Virus record (IMG/VR): IMGVR_UViG_3300042691_032571
Span: 1 to 20,037 of that record
Strand: one strand, 5' to 3'
Source: a virus
Length of the DNA: 20,037 nucleotides
The position numbers were made by a program, and so were the translations under genes. The notes below the pieces were generated by a model that saw only the letters and a list, made by a program, of their open reading frames with translations, made no database searches and was not told the DNA's origin. Position 1 is the first letter of the stretch, and each line of letters opens with the position of its first letter. This document shows, piece by piece, positions 5,558 through 12,748 of this stretch.

Positions 5558-6009
5558 TCAGATGCATCATGGGAGTGGACCCGGGGGCGAGCGGAGCCGT
5601 CGCTTTTTACTTCTTTGAATTTCCTGAAAGGATCGCCGTTTATGACGTGCCCACGGTCGATGGCGAGATCGACTGCGCGGCGCTGGCTGACCTTGTGAAA
5701 AAATTTCAGCCTGACTATGCCGTCATAGAGCGGGTCGGGGCTATGCCTAAGCAGGGTTTGTCGAGCACTTTTAAATTCGGCACCGCATACGGAATGGCCC
5801 GCGGCGTGATTGCTGCAATGAAGACGCCCTACACCTTAGTCGTTCCCGGCGTATGGAAACGGCATTTCCGGCTGCCTCCTGACAAGGAAGCCGCGCGCGC
5901 GTTGGCTATTAGGTTGTGGCCCTCGTCAGAAGGCTTCCGCCGCAAGAAAGACCACGGCCGCGCGGAAGCGGCCCTGATCGCGAAGTTTGGCGCAGACACG
6001 TTGTTCTGA
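5554..6009 (+). CDS. RuvC-like Holliday junction resolvase
   Basis: This is a 151-residue protein with the RNase H-fold layout of phage RuvC-like resolvases: GVDPGASGAVAFY (catalytic D9), a central AVIERVGAMPKQGLSSTFKF (E59, the usual second acid) and a C-terminal KKDHGRAEAALIA with the last acidic cluster. It would resolve branched DNA made during recombination or concatemer processing before packaging. The start overlaps the previous stop (ATGA), with AAGGA upstream, and the stop overlaps the primase-helicase start (TGATG), so the genes are translationally coupled. Confidence 0.85.
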   Translation: MIRCIMGVDPGASGAVAFYFFEFPERIAVYDVPTVDGEIDCAALADLVKKFQPDYAVIERVGAMPKQGLSSTFKFGTAYGMARGVIAAMKTPYTLVVPGVWKRHFRLPPDKEAARALAIRLWPSSEGFRRKKDHGRAEAALIAKFGADTLF

Positions 6010-8123
6010 TGAGTGAGCTGATGCAATTTGATCCTGAGTTTGCTGCGCCGCCAGACTGGGCGCAGGCATACAGAGATTTGGGCTTGCAGGTCGTCCCGGC
6101 CCATACGCCACGGGATGGCGGCAAGTCATGGAAGAGGCCCGCGCTGCCGCAGTGGCGCGCTCTCGAACACGAACTCGCGCCCGATCTGACGTTCCAACGC
6201 TGGTACGGTTCAGACGGCGAGCATGTCCGCCGTCAGAATATGGGCATCATCACCGGAGCCTGCTCAAGCGGCGTCTTCGTGGTCGATGTCGATCTTCAAA
6301 AACAGGACAGCGCACGCATCTGGTGGGAGGGCATCCTATCTCTGCACAACATGGGCGGGGATCTTGAGACGCCGTCCCAGACCACTGGCGGCGGCGGGAA
6401 ACAGTATTTGTTTCGCGCGCCAAGTGGTTGGAATTCGCCGACTTTCAAGACTAGCGTGGGAGTTGATGTTCGAGGCGCAGGCGGGTTCGCCATGTTGCCC
6501 CCGTCGCAGCATGAAAGCGGCGCGTACTACAAGTGGGATGAAGGATTTTCACCTTGGGAAACTGATATCCTCGAAGCGCCTTCGTGGCTCTGCGACGAGA
6601 TCGACCGGCTTGCGGAAGAGCACGGCGGCCGCTCTGTCTCGGTGACGGGCGAGAAGACGCCGACGCCGCCGCATTCGATGACGCCTTTCGGGCGCGTGAT
6701 CGACGGCCGCGAGGATTATGCGACGAGGCTCGTCTGGGCGCGTGTCGTTGAAGAATACCGAGCCGCGCCAATTCCGCTGGTGCAAAGCGAGATCGACCGC
6801 ATCGCCGCCGAAATCTTCGCCACCTACGAGCGCAACGTCGAAAGCCGCCTTAAAATCCCGGGCGTGTCCCGTGCGGATCTTCTTGAGCGAGAAGGCCGCG
6901 GCTATTCGATGGTCCTCTCGAAAACATATGCCGCCTTTAAACAGTGGGACGGCAAGGTCCGAGAACACGCGCAGCAAGAGCCGCCGGGCGGGCGGCGAGA
7001 AAACCCTACAAGCGATAAATATGAAGAGGCGACGACGCTCAAGTTCGACGCCTCGACAGGCGAGATCACGCGCGAGGCCGCGTCTGACACTTATGAGATG
7101 CTCAACATTGTGGGCATCAAGGCGCTGCCGGAACCAAAGTACCTGATCGACAAGCTCATCATCGAGCGCGCGATGGGGTTCATTTACGGCGCTCCCGGCT
7201 GCGGCAAGACGTTCATCGCCCTAGACATTGCTTTGTCAGTCGCAGGCGCAATCAAGTCATGGTGGGACCGCAAGATCCACAAGACCGGCCCTGTCCTCTA
7301 CATATCTTCAGAAGGCGTCGGCGATCTCAAGAACCGCATCAGCGCATGGGAAGTCGAGCAGCAAACAGTCTCCGACGCATTTCCTTTTTTCCTGATCAGG
7401 CAGAACATCAACTTCATGGCGGAGCCTGATGTCGAGCGACTGCTCAGAACCGTCGCAAAGCTCACCGTCGAGAACGGCCAGCCCGTCGCGGTCTTTGTGG
7501 ACACTGTCAGCCGCGTGCTCCCGGGTGCTGACGAGAACCTGCAAAAAGATATGACCTTGTTCATCCGCGCGTGCGACGCGGTGCGTGAGGCGTTCGACAC
7601 GGCCGTGATCGGCGTCCACCACACCAGCCGCGCCGGCAATCTGCGCGGTAGCACTGTCTTCGACGGCGCAGGCGATTTCTTGTTGCAGGTTGAGCGCGAG
7701 GAAGGCGAATGGACTGGCGAGATCATCGCCCGCAAGATCAAGAGCGCGCAGGATGGCTGGAGACTGCCGTTCGAACTGGTCAGGAAACCGATACCAAACA
7801 CTATTGGCGGCGAGTCCCTAATCGCTCGCCCGCTGTCTGAAGACAAAAAGCCAAAGAACAAACTGCCTGAGAAGGAAACTCTTAGGAGAATTCTTGACGA
7901 GATGCGTCAGGCGTGGATTGATAAAAACCCTTGGACGCTTTCAACGCATGGGCGAGCCAAGGCGCGCAGCGCGATTGTTATGATGCAAGTTCGATATAGC
8001 GTGCCTGAAAAGATCGCTCAGTTCCTCATCGATCAATGGATAACGAATGAGGTCATCAAGGAGGGCTTGTGCGATACGCATTCAAAGAGGATGGGCATAC
8101 AGGTCATAGGAGGTATTGACTGA
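6009..8123 (+). CDS. Bifunctional primase/polymerase-helicase (prim-pol plus RepA-like ATPase)
   Basis: This is a 704-residue two-domain protein. The N-terminal prim-pol (AEP) domain, about residues 12-200, has VFVVDVDLQ with metal-binding D93 and D95, TGGGGKQYLFRAP at 126-138 and SVGVDVRGAGGFAMLPPS. The third catalytic position, normally a histidine in the GGxH step, is glutamine Q132 here. The C-terminal RecA-like RepA/AAA_25-type ATPase, about 375-630, has Walker A GAPGCGKT from residue 394, VLYISSEG, Walker B VAVFVDTVSRVLPG and GVHHTSRAGNLRGSTVFDG. It should unwind the phage origin and prime synthesis. ATG 6009 overlaps the resolvase stop; longer open frame upstream overlaps the resolvase gene and is rejected. 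The AT-rich iteron block at 10283 is the likely site of action. Confidence 0.9.
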   Translation: MSELMQFDPEFAAPPDWAQAYRDLGLQVVPAHTPRDGGKSWKRPALPQWRALEHELAPDLTFQRWYGSDGEHVRRQNMGIITGACSSGVFVVDVDLQKQDSARIWWEGILSLHNMGGDLETPSQTTGGGGKQYLFRAPSGWNSPTFKTSVGVDVRGAGGFAMLPPSQHESGAYYKWDEGFSPWETDILEAPSWLCDEIDRLAEEHGGRSVSVTGEKTPTPPHSMTPFGRVIDGREDYATRLVWARVVEEYRAAPIPLVQSEIDRIAAEIFATYERNVESRLKIPGVSRADLLEREGRGYSMVLSKTYAAFKQWDGKVREHAQQEPPGGRRENPTSDKYEEATTLKFDASTGEITREAASDTYEMLNIVGIKALPEPKYLIDKLIIERAMGFIYGAPGCGKTFIALDIALSVAGAIKSWWDRKIHKTGPVLYISSEGVGDLKNRISAWEVEQQTVSDAFPFFLIRQNINFMAEPDVERLLRTVAKLTVENGQPVAVFVDTVSRVLPGADENLQKDMTLFIRACDAVREAFDTAVIGVHHTSRAGNLRGSTVFDGAGDFLLQVEREEGEWTGEIIARKIKSAQDGWRLPFELVRKPIPNTIGGESLIARPLSEDKKPKNKLPEKETLRRILDEMRQAWIDKNPWTLSTHGRAKARSAIVMMQVRYSVPEKIAQFLIDQWITNEVIKEGLCDTHSKRMGIQVIGGID

Positions 8124-8362
8124 TGAGCCACATGTCAGAATTAGCTGCATCTGTTGAAATAGCGAAAGGAATGATGGGAATGGATGACATGAATAAAAAA
8201 TACGCCGCAGCAATGAAGCGCGCAGAAACGCTTGAAGAAATCCTTGAAGAGGTTTGCTCTTATCTCGAAGGCAGGGCCGACATGATCGCTGATAAGGACG
8301 GTGACGCGCCAAACGCTGAACTGTTTTTGTTGTCTTGGATTAGATCGGAGTTGAGCAAATGA
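8123..8362 (+). CDS. Small helical hypothetical protein
   Basis: This is a 79-residue, mainly helical protein with a likely coiled coil at residues 25-50 (KKYAAAMKRAETLEEILEEV). The start overlaps the primase-helicase stop, with AGGAGG nine bases upstream. No family is recognised; the length and position match the small accessory proteins common in phage early operons. Confidence 0.6.
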   Translation: MSHMSELAASVEIAKGMMGMDDMNKKYAAAMKRAETLEEILEEVCSYLEGRADMIADKDGDAPNAELFLLSWIRSELSK

Positions 8363-8559
8363 GCGACGATCTGGTGAAATGGCTGCGCGAAGTAGCTGTT
8401 GAAATGCGTGTCGTTGGAATGGCGAGGTGCGACGAAGCCGCCGACCGCATAGAGGCGCTTCAAGACGCACTGCGGTTTTATGCCGAATACACGCCTGTGT
8501 TTTCTCAACAGGATTTCCGTGCTGTCGCCCGCGCTGCGCTGGAGGGGAAAGATGATTGA
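8359..8559 (+). CDS. Small phage protein with CDEAADRIEAL motif
   Basis: This is a 66-residue protein containing DLVKWLREV and ARCDEAADRIEALQDALRF, a motif seen in many short phage proteins of unknown role. ATG overlaps the preceding stop (ATGA). Helix predominates. The 98-residue protein at 9742 carries a related ASEAADHIEALHRL stretch, so the two may share a domain. Confidence 0.65.
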   Translation: MSDDLVKWLREVAVEMRVVGMARCDEAADRIEALQDALRFYAEYTPVFSQQDFRAVARAALEGKDD

Positions 8560-8794
8560 CGAAGTGACCGGAGAAGAGAAGGCAATCCAAGCGCAGGAAG
8601 CTGCGGATTGCATTGGCAAGGCTCTCGCCACCCATTCAAGTGGCGCTGTGTTCTTTGGTCTCGCTCTATATCTGGCGAGTTATCTGTACCACAAGGTGAA
8701 AAAAGAAGATCAGGATGAACAGTTGGATGCTTTTGCGAATGTTGCGCGGGCGTTACTGAACCATGCTCACACAAGCGGTCAAAATATGAATTAA
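8552..8794 (+). CDS. Small hypothetical protein with hydrophobic helix
   Basis: This is an 80-residue protein starting MIDEVTGEEKA; ATG 8552 is chosen for its strong GGAGGGG site five or so bases upstream, and it overlaps the previous gene by 8 bp. Residues about 29-46 (SSGAVFFGLALYLASYLY) are hydrophobic and may be a buried or membrane helix, followed by a charged KVKKEDQDEQ stretch. The function is not recognised. Confidence 0.6.
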   Translation: MIDEVTGEEKAIQAQEAADCIGKALATHSSGAVFFGLALYLASYLYHKVKKEDQDEQLDAFANVARALLNHAHTSGQNMN

Positions 8795-8819
8795 AAATGT
8801 ACATAGATGGAGTGAGGAT

Positions 8820-9059
8820 ATGAGCCACGTTAACTGGCAATACGATGCGCTGAAAAGTAATCTGAAATCTCTAATCGAAGATGAGAACGCGCCGAATAAG
8901 GACGTGCTCAACCAATGCTTATATCACTTCGAACGATATGAGAAATGGATGGCGCGGCTACAGGAGGCATATCACTTCTTGGAGCACGACAATAAGCACT
9001 ACAAACGCAAGCTAGAAAAAATCGAACGTCTGATAGATCGGGTGACTTCAAATGATTGA
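8820..9059 (+). CDS. Small helical hypothetical protein
   Basis: This is a 79-residue protein rich in charged and aromatic residues (YHFERYEKWMARLQEAYHFL), probably a helical hairpin or coiled coil. A GGAG/GAGG stretch precedes the ATG. The end overlaps the oxygenase gene by 8 bp. No family is recognised. Confidence 0.6.
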   Translation: MSHVNWQYDALKSNLKSLIEDENAPNKDVLNQCLYHFERYEKWMARLQEAYHFLEHDNKHYKRKLEKIERLIDRVTSND

Positions 9060-9732
9060 GCACGCGCTGTTCCCTACGCTTGTTCTCGAAACCTTCAACG
9101 AGGATCACGCCACGACGAAGCAGGCATTCGAGGACGAGATCCTGAACCATCTAAGCGACAAGGGCTTCTCAAACGAACTGACTGGCCATTTCACGATGCA
9201 CCATGTCCCGGCCTTTCGTCCTGTCTTCGAACTGGCGACGAAGACTGCGAAAGCTTACATGGAGACGCTCAAGGTTGATCCCGGCCTTTATCAGTTCAAC
9301 GTCGTGAAGAGTTGGATGAACATGGTCCGCGAGCGGGCGACGCCCATGCACGCTCACAGGGACGCCCACCTGTCCTTCGTCTACTACGTCAACATCCCTG
9401 AAGACGCGGACATGGCGCTGGTGTTCGAGCAGGACGACTACAGGCACGAGCCGTTCGCCGGCTGCATCAAAAACGCGCCGCCGTCAGAGTGGACGTGGCT
9501 GAACTCCTACACATGGTCCTTTGGCCCTAAGGAGGGCGTCATGTTCGTCTTCCCGGCCAGCATGATCCACGGCACGCCATCGAGGACGGGAGAGAGCGAC
9601 ACGGGCATTTCCTCCATCGAGGACTTCCGCAAGCACCGTGTCGCCATCGCCGGCGACTTCGTGCTCACATACAGGGACAAGCAGGCCAAATCGCTCGGCA
9701 TCCAGCCGGTCGAGAACTGGCGCACTTTCTAG
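9052..9732 (+). CDS. 2OG-Fe(II) oxygenase superfamily protein
   Basis: This is a 226-residue protein with the double-stranded beta-helix pattern of putative phage 2-oxoglutarate/iron oxygenases (PF13759-like): SWMNMVRERATPMHAHRDAH then LSFVYYVNIP, GPKEGVMFVFPASMIHGTPSR and a late KHRVAIAGDF. Likely iron ligands are H100 and H102 (or D104) with the distal H173; R196 is positioned to bind the 2-oxoglutarate carboxylate. Such enzymes hydroxylate or demethylate proteins, nucleotides or small molecules; the substrate here is unknown. It sits inside the replication operon, so a nucleic-acid or host-protein target is possible. The start overlaps the previous gene and has a weak ribosome-binding site. 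Confidence 0.75.
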   Translation: MIEHALFPTLVLETFNEDHATTKQAFEDEILNHLSDKGFSNELTGHFTMHHVPAFRPVFELATKTAKAYMETLKVDPGLYQFNVVKSWMNMVRERATPMHAHRDAHLSFVYYVNIPEDADMALVFEQDDYRHEPFAGCIKNAPPSEWTWLNSYTWSFGPKEGVMFVFPASMIHGTPSRTGESDTGISSIEDFRKHRVAIAGDFVLTYRDKQAKSLGIQPVENWRTF

Positions 9733-9741
9733 GGGGCGACC

Positions 9742-10038
9742 ATGGAAGACATAATCGAACGCCTGCGCGCAGAAGACCCAGAAACGGGTTTACGCCATAG
9801 CATCGCATCAGAGGCCGCCGATCATATCGAGGCGCTCCACAGGCTCGTCACGAGCTATGAACAGCTCACAAGAACGGTCACGCAGGAATTCAAAGACACC
9901 ATCAAATCTGTGAAAGAATTGCAGTCCGAAAACACGCGCCTCCGCAAGTTACTGACGCGCGCGGAGGCCGTCATGCACAAGCAGGATGAGGAAATCGCCG
10001 CGCTGTTAAACCGCGCGCCGAAAGAAAAGACCCACTAA
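9742..10038 (+). CDS. Coiled-coil phage protein
   Basis: This is a 98-residue protein. Residues about 25-35 carry ASEAADHIEALHRL, a motif like that in the 66-residue protein at 8359. Residues 45-88 form a long heptad-rich coiled coil (KSVKELQSENTRLRKLL, then AEAVMHKQDEEIAALL). A GGGGGCG stretch precedes the ATG. It probably oligomerises; nothing indicates an enzyme. Confidence 0.65.
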   Translation: MEDIIERLRAEDPETGLRHSIASEAADHIEALHRLVTSYEQLTRTVTQEFKDTIKSVKELQSENTRLRKLLTRAEAVMHKQDEEIAALLNRAPKEKTH

Positions 10039-10054
10039 CCAACAGGAGCGAACA

Positions 10055-10267
10055 ATGCAGGACAACGCACACACCCGCACGAGCTTAACATTCGAAGAGA
10101 AGATCATCGTGGCGTGGTCGTATCACGTCCGCGGCATCGCGCAGCAAGATCTCGCCTCCATCTTCAACATCAATCAAGGGCGCATCAGCGAGGCGTGCAC
10201 GGCCGTGGAGCGCGCCCTCAAACAGAACGACAAACCCGTCGTCTGGCGCGAGGAAACAGGCAATTAA
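10055..10267 (+). CDS. Small helix-turn-helix DNA-binding protein
   Basis: This is a 70-residue protein of a phage HTH family: LTFEEKIIVAWSYHVRGIAQ then QDLASIFNINQGRISEACTAV, where the second stretch is a clear homeodomain-like or sigma-region-4-like helix-turn-helix. AGGAG lies 6 nt before the ATG. It is the last gene of the rightward early operon and lies directly beside the TGCGGA iteron cluster, so it may bind those repeats as an origin-binding or regulatory protein. That link is inferred from proximity only. Confidence 0.7.
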   Translation: MQDNAHTRTSLTFEEKIIVAWSYHVRGIAQQDLASIFNINQGRISEACTAVERALKQNDKPVVWREETGN

Positions 10268-10282
10268 CGCTCTAGCCAAAGG

Positions 10283-10444
10283 TGCGGATAAATGCGGAAT
10301 AACTGCGGATAAAATCGTCGATTTGCGGATAAAATAGCATAAGTCATTGAAAACACTTGCGGAATAGGATTTGCGGAGAATTGCGGATAAATGCGGATAA
10401 ATTAGCGTAAGTCATTGAAATCATTGGTGCGGAGAATTTGCGGA
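10283..10444. repeat. Iteron cluster: ten TGCGGA repeats, candidate replication origin
   Basis: TGCGGA occurs, all in the same orientation, at 10283, 10293, 10304, 10324, 10358, 10372, 10382, 10392, 10428 and 10439, mostly extended to TGCGGATAAA, TGCGGAATA or TGCGGAGAAT. Many steps are 10, 11 or 20 bp, so most copies share one helical face. The block is AT-rich compared with its surroundings and holds no gene. Iterons next to an HTH gene and downstream of a primase-helicase suggest an origin; an operator array is the alternative. Confidence 0.7.
10324..10420. repeat. 29-bp direct repeat inside the iteron block (two copies, 68 bp apart)
   Basis: Copies at 10324-10352 and 10392-10420 begin with TGCGGATAAA, continue through TAGC and end with TAAGTCATTGAAA; 27 of 29 positions agree. 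The conserved part outside the hexamer suggests a second protein site or a duplicated origin half. Confidence 0.75.
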
Positions 10445-10451
10445 ATTAAGC

Positions 10452-10471
10452 GGTACCCCATTAGGGGTACC
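10452..10471. repeat. Perfect 20-bp palindrome
   Basis: Arms GGTACCCC and GGGGTACC flank a 4-base ATTA centre. It lies between the iterons and the terminator and touches the terminator stem. It may be a dimer-binding operator or an extra hairpin that folds ahead of the terminator. Confidence 0.7.
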
Positions 10472-10504
10472 ACCGCGGGGTCGCTTGAACTCCCCCGCGG
10501 TTTT
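10472..10504 (+). terminator. Rho-independent terminator of the rightward early operon
   Basis: Stem arms ACCGCGGGG (10472-10480) and CCCCGCGGT (10493-10501) pair perfectly over 9 bp around a 12-base loop, and the transcript runs into TTTTC. It closes the unit that starts at 5360. Confidence 0.8.
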
Positions 10505-10542
10505 CACAGTGACGGACGGACGAACAAACATACGAGGGCGAG

Positions 10543-10890
10543 ATGCAGACTGAGATGAAAACAGACGCGGAGGCGGGCGACGGCGTGAGGCAGTCGGCGC
10601 TCGACATTGCGCCGATTGGCAAGCGGTCACCGCCACGGCATGACGAGATCCTGATCGCGCAGACAGGCGACTGGGTGCTGACGCTGGTCGGGGAGTGGAG
10701 CAACGAGCGGTGGGTCTCGTGCAAGCTCTACTACGTCGGCGAGGAGACACGGCGGCGCACGCTGTTCTATGTCGGCGTGAGCGAAGGCCGGCATTCTCGA
10801 AACCGGGATGTCGCCTATCTGCAAAAACATCATGCGGAGATTTTGGAGTGGATCGTCGCGCAGGCGATGGCGACGCGGAGGACGGCATGA
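10543..10890 (+). CDS. Hypothetical protein
   Basis: This 115-residue protein is not recognised. The first 30 residues are polar and probably disordered (TDAEAGDGVRQSA). The middle is beta-rich with several tryptophans (GDWVLTLVGEWSNERWVSC, then KLYYVGEETRRRTLFYVGV), and the C-terminal 35 residues are helical (VAYLQKHHAEILEWIVAQAM). GAGGGCGAG precedes the ATG. It is the first gene after the terminator, so it needs its own promoter or readthrough; no convincing promoter is visible in 10505-10542. Its stop overlaps the next start. Confidence 0.65.
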   Translation: MQTEMKTDAEAGDGVRQSALDIAPIGKRSPPRHDEILIAQTGDWVLTLVGEWSNERWVSCKLYYVGEETRRRTLFYVGVSEGRHSRNRDVAYLQKHHAEILEWIVAQAMATRRTA

Positions 10891-11513
10891 GCGGGCAAGG
10901 GAAGGCGCGGGGGCGCGCACAGGCGTCCACGCCTGAGGCTGGCCCCGACAGGCCCGTGGCGCCGTGGATGGAGACGGTGGGGACATACATCGCCGGGCAG
11001 GCGGAGGTGGACGAGACCGACGCCGTCGCCATCGAGATGGAGCGCAAATGGGGCGTTGATAGGCTGCGGATGCTCGTCAGCGTCGAGATGCGCGAGAAGT
11101 TCGATAGGCAGCGATATCTATTCAACCGCGCCATTCACTACGGCGAATATTCGGAACTGATCAAAGAAGCGCGGCGCATGGCTACGGCGTGGAGGGCCCT
11201 CGACAAGGCGGCGGAGGCGGCTCACAGGCCGCCGCAGCCGCCCGACGTGTGGGAGGCGGTCACCAGCGAGGGGGTGGTGCTCTCCATCGTCCGCACGAAC
11301 GAGGACGCCCGCAGAGTGCTGGCGGACGGCCGGGCGGTGCAGGTGTACACGCTCGACGAGATCGCGCACCTGATCGAAGCCTATCCGGCAATAGTGAAGG
11401 CAAAGGCGACGTTCCCCGGGGCGACCGTCACCGCATCCCGCAGGGAGATCCGCGACCCGCTCGACGGCGTGGCGGATAGCCGCGGGCTGCTGAATGACCC
11501 TATTCCGTTCTGA
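10887..11513 (+). CDS. Hypothetical phage protein
   Basis: This is a 208-residue protein starting MSGQGKARGRAQAS; ATG 10887 overlaps the preceding stop (ATGA), and the longer open frame upstream overlaps that gene and is rejected. After a disordered, basic start, the body is helical: VDETDAVAIEMERKWGVDRL, REKFDRQRYLFNRAIHYG and ARRMATAWRALDKAAEAA, then a mixed segment WEAVTSEGVVLSIVRTNEDA and VQVYTLDEIAHLIEAY. The second half suggests a small beta-alpha domain. I do not recognise the family. It converges on the leftward anti-restriction island. Confidence 0.65.
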   Translation: MSGQGKARGRAQASTPEAGPDRPVAPWMETVGTYIAGQAEVDETDAVAIEMERKWGVDRLRMLVSVEMREKFDRQRYLFNRAIHYGEYSELIKEARRMATAWRALDKAAEAAHRPPQPPDVWEAVTSEGVVLSIVRTNEDARRVLADGRAVQVYTLDEIAHLIEAYPAIVKAKATFPGATVTASRREIRDPLDGVADSRGLLNDPIPF

Positions 11514-11561
11514 TGGCCGCTGGAGGCTATTAGGAGGCCGCTGGAGGCGGGCGAATAGAAA

Positions 11562-11590
11562 AAGGGGCCTCTGGATACCAGAGACCCCTT
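11562..11590 (-). terminator. Terminator at the convergent junction
   Basis: A 13-bp stem with one mismatch (left arm AAGGGGCCTCTGG, right arm CCAGAGACCCCTT) has an ATA loop. On the - strand it is followed by TTTTTCTATTC, the expected T-tract, so it ends the leftward island. On the + strand only TT follows, so it may act weakly in both directions. Confidence 0.8.
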
Positions 11591-11619
11591 GGATGGCTGC
11601 CAGCGGGCTCCTGAGAGGC

Positions 11620-11817
11620 TCAGAGAGCCTGTCCCGAGAGCTGGACCTTCAGGCGGAGGAGCTCGACCACCGCCCGGGGCGTTTTTACGCGGCCGGAGAG
11701 CCAGTAGTAGACGGTGCGCTCGGACACGCCGACTAGCTCGGCCAGTTCGCGGTTCAGCATGTTCGCCTGCCAAAGCAAAGCCTTGAGCTCGTCAGGGGTT
11801 GGGGGCGTGGCGGTCAT
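11620..11817 (-). CDS. Small XRE-like HTH regulator at the end of the ArdC island
   Basis: This is a 65-residue protein with one helix-turn-helix domain: TPDELKALLWQANMLNRELA, then ELVGVSERTVYYWLSGRV and a C-terminal helix VVELLRLKVQL. ATG 11817 overlaps the upstream stop (TGATG). It is the last gene before the terminator. Small HTH genes at the tail of phage anti-defence operons, such as Aca proteins of anti-CRISPR operons, repress their own operon promoter; a similar role here is an inference from position and size. Confidence 0.75.
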   Translation of the reverse strand: MTATPPTPDELKALLWQANMLNRELAELVGVSERTVYYWLSGRVKTPRAVVELLRLKVQLSGQAL

Positions 11818-12107
11818 CAGTGATAGACCTCCAGCAGCCAGTCCCGCGCCATCCGCTCGGACCAGCATAGGCGCACGTCGCCGTGAACCGAGACGGCGCG
11901 AAATGCGTTCCCGTCGCGCCGATCCAATTTCGTCGGATTGGCCCAGCCCACGACCTGATCGAACATGGTCAGTGTCAAAGTTCCGTCACCCTCCTGTTTC
12001 CATTGGATTGGGTTGTCATATTTTTGACGCTCCTGCGGCCGCGCAGCGGCGACCGCGTCGAGCATCACGCCGCACAGGTCGGCGATGGATTTCGGCAATT
12101 CGTTCAT
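11817..12107 (-). CDS. Small hypothetical protein of the ArdC island
   Basis: This is a 96-residue protein starting MNELPKSIADL; ATG 12107 is chosen for a strong GAGGAGGG about seven bases upstream, and the longer frame is rejected. It has a helical N-terminus (IADLCGVMLDAVAAA), a beta-rich middle (NPIQWKQEGDGTLTLTMFDQ, VGWANPTKLDRRDGNAF) and an end WSERMARDWLLEVYH. No family is recognised. Its stop overlaps the HTH gene start. Confidence 0.65.
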   Translation of the reverse strand: MNELPKSIADLCGVMLDAVAAARPQERQKYDNPIQWKQEGDGTLTLTMFDQVVGWANPTKLDRRDGNAFRAVSVHGDVRLCWSERMARDWLLEVYH

Positions 12108-12117
12108 CGTTCCCTCC

Positions 12118-12345
12118 TCAATCGATGATTTCCTCGGCGCGGTGGCCCATGAAGTGCGAAATGTCGTCGAGCGCCCGTTGGGCTGTGTAGAGATCGCCGG
12201 CGGACCAGCCGACGATTTCAAAGCCCCGGCGGCGCACCTCGCGCAGGAACCGCTGCGCCTCCTCACGGTCGCCAAACACAAATGTCTCCTCGCCCCATGT
12301 CAGGTTGGGGCGAGGGAACTTCACGACGTAACGATAGAAATTCAT
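12118..12345 (-). CDS. Small hypothetical protein of the ArdC island
   Basis: This is a 75-residue protein. It opens with a strand (MNFYRYVVKFPRP), then ETFVFGDREEAQRFLREVRR, strand RGFEIVGWSAG and a helix ALDDISHFMGHRAEE: a small beta-alpha-beta layout like that of the other mini-proteins in this island. GAGGAGG lies 6 nt before the ATG. The function is unknown. Confidence 0.65.
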   Translation of the reverse strand: MNFYRYVVKFPRPNLTWGEETFVFGDREEAQRFLREVRRRGFEIVGWSAGDLYTAQRALDDISHFMGHRAEEIID

Positions 12346-12355
12346 TCCAGCCTCC

Positions 12356-12703
12356 TCAGATCGACTTGATCACGATGCGCTTCGAACGCTCAAACGTGGC
12401 GCACGCGGCGAACGCGTCCGCGCTCAAAACTTTGCGGGCGGCCTCGACCTTGATCGAGGCGAGCGCCATAAACACGCTCGGCGTCGTCACGCGACGCACG
12501 GCGGCGGGGTCCAGCGCGGCGCGCTCGACCTCGCTCACCTGCAAGCGGTGTTCGAAGCCGGGGGCGCTGGCCTCGCCGCTTTTGAGCAGCGCGTCGGCGA
12601 GTTCGGCCTTCTCGGCCTCCAGCGCCTTGATTTCTTTCGTGATGGCGACGTAGCGCTCGACCTGCTCGGCGGTGAGGGCGGGGATCAGGGACACGTTCAG
12701 CAT
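12356..12703 (-). CDS. Coiled-coil hypothetical protein of the ArdC island
   Basis: This is a 115-residue protein starting MLNVSLIPAL; ATG 12703 has GGAGG five bases upstream. Residues 10-40 form a coiled coil (EQVERYVAITKEIKALEAEK), followed by a segment FEHRLQVSEVERAALDPAAV and a C-terminal helical part. The order (coiled coil, then a short beta segment) is loosely like Gam-type or RecF-associated phage proteins, but I cannot name it. It is the first gene after promoter copy 1. Confidence 0.65.
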   Translation of the reverse strand: MLNVSLIPALTAEQVERYVAITKEIKALEAEKAELADALLKSGEASAPGFEHRLQVSEVERAALDPAAVRRVTTPSVFMALASIKVEAARKVLSADAFAACATFERSKRIVIKSI

Positions 12704-12748
12704 GGGAACCTCCAGTTCATCTACAGTTAAGCTAACCACTACTCAATC

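Noticed and set aside
5916-6008. Upstream extension of the primase-helicase
   Set aside because: It overlaps the 3' end of the resolvase gene in another frame; the TGATG junction at 6007-6011 gives the natural coupled start.
10283-10444. CRISPR-like array of TGCGGA repeats
   Set aside because: The repeats are six to ten bases, spacers vary from 4 to 30 bases and are not unique, and there are no cas genes. Iterons fit better.
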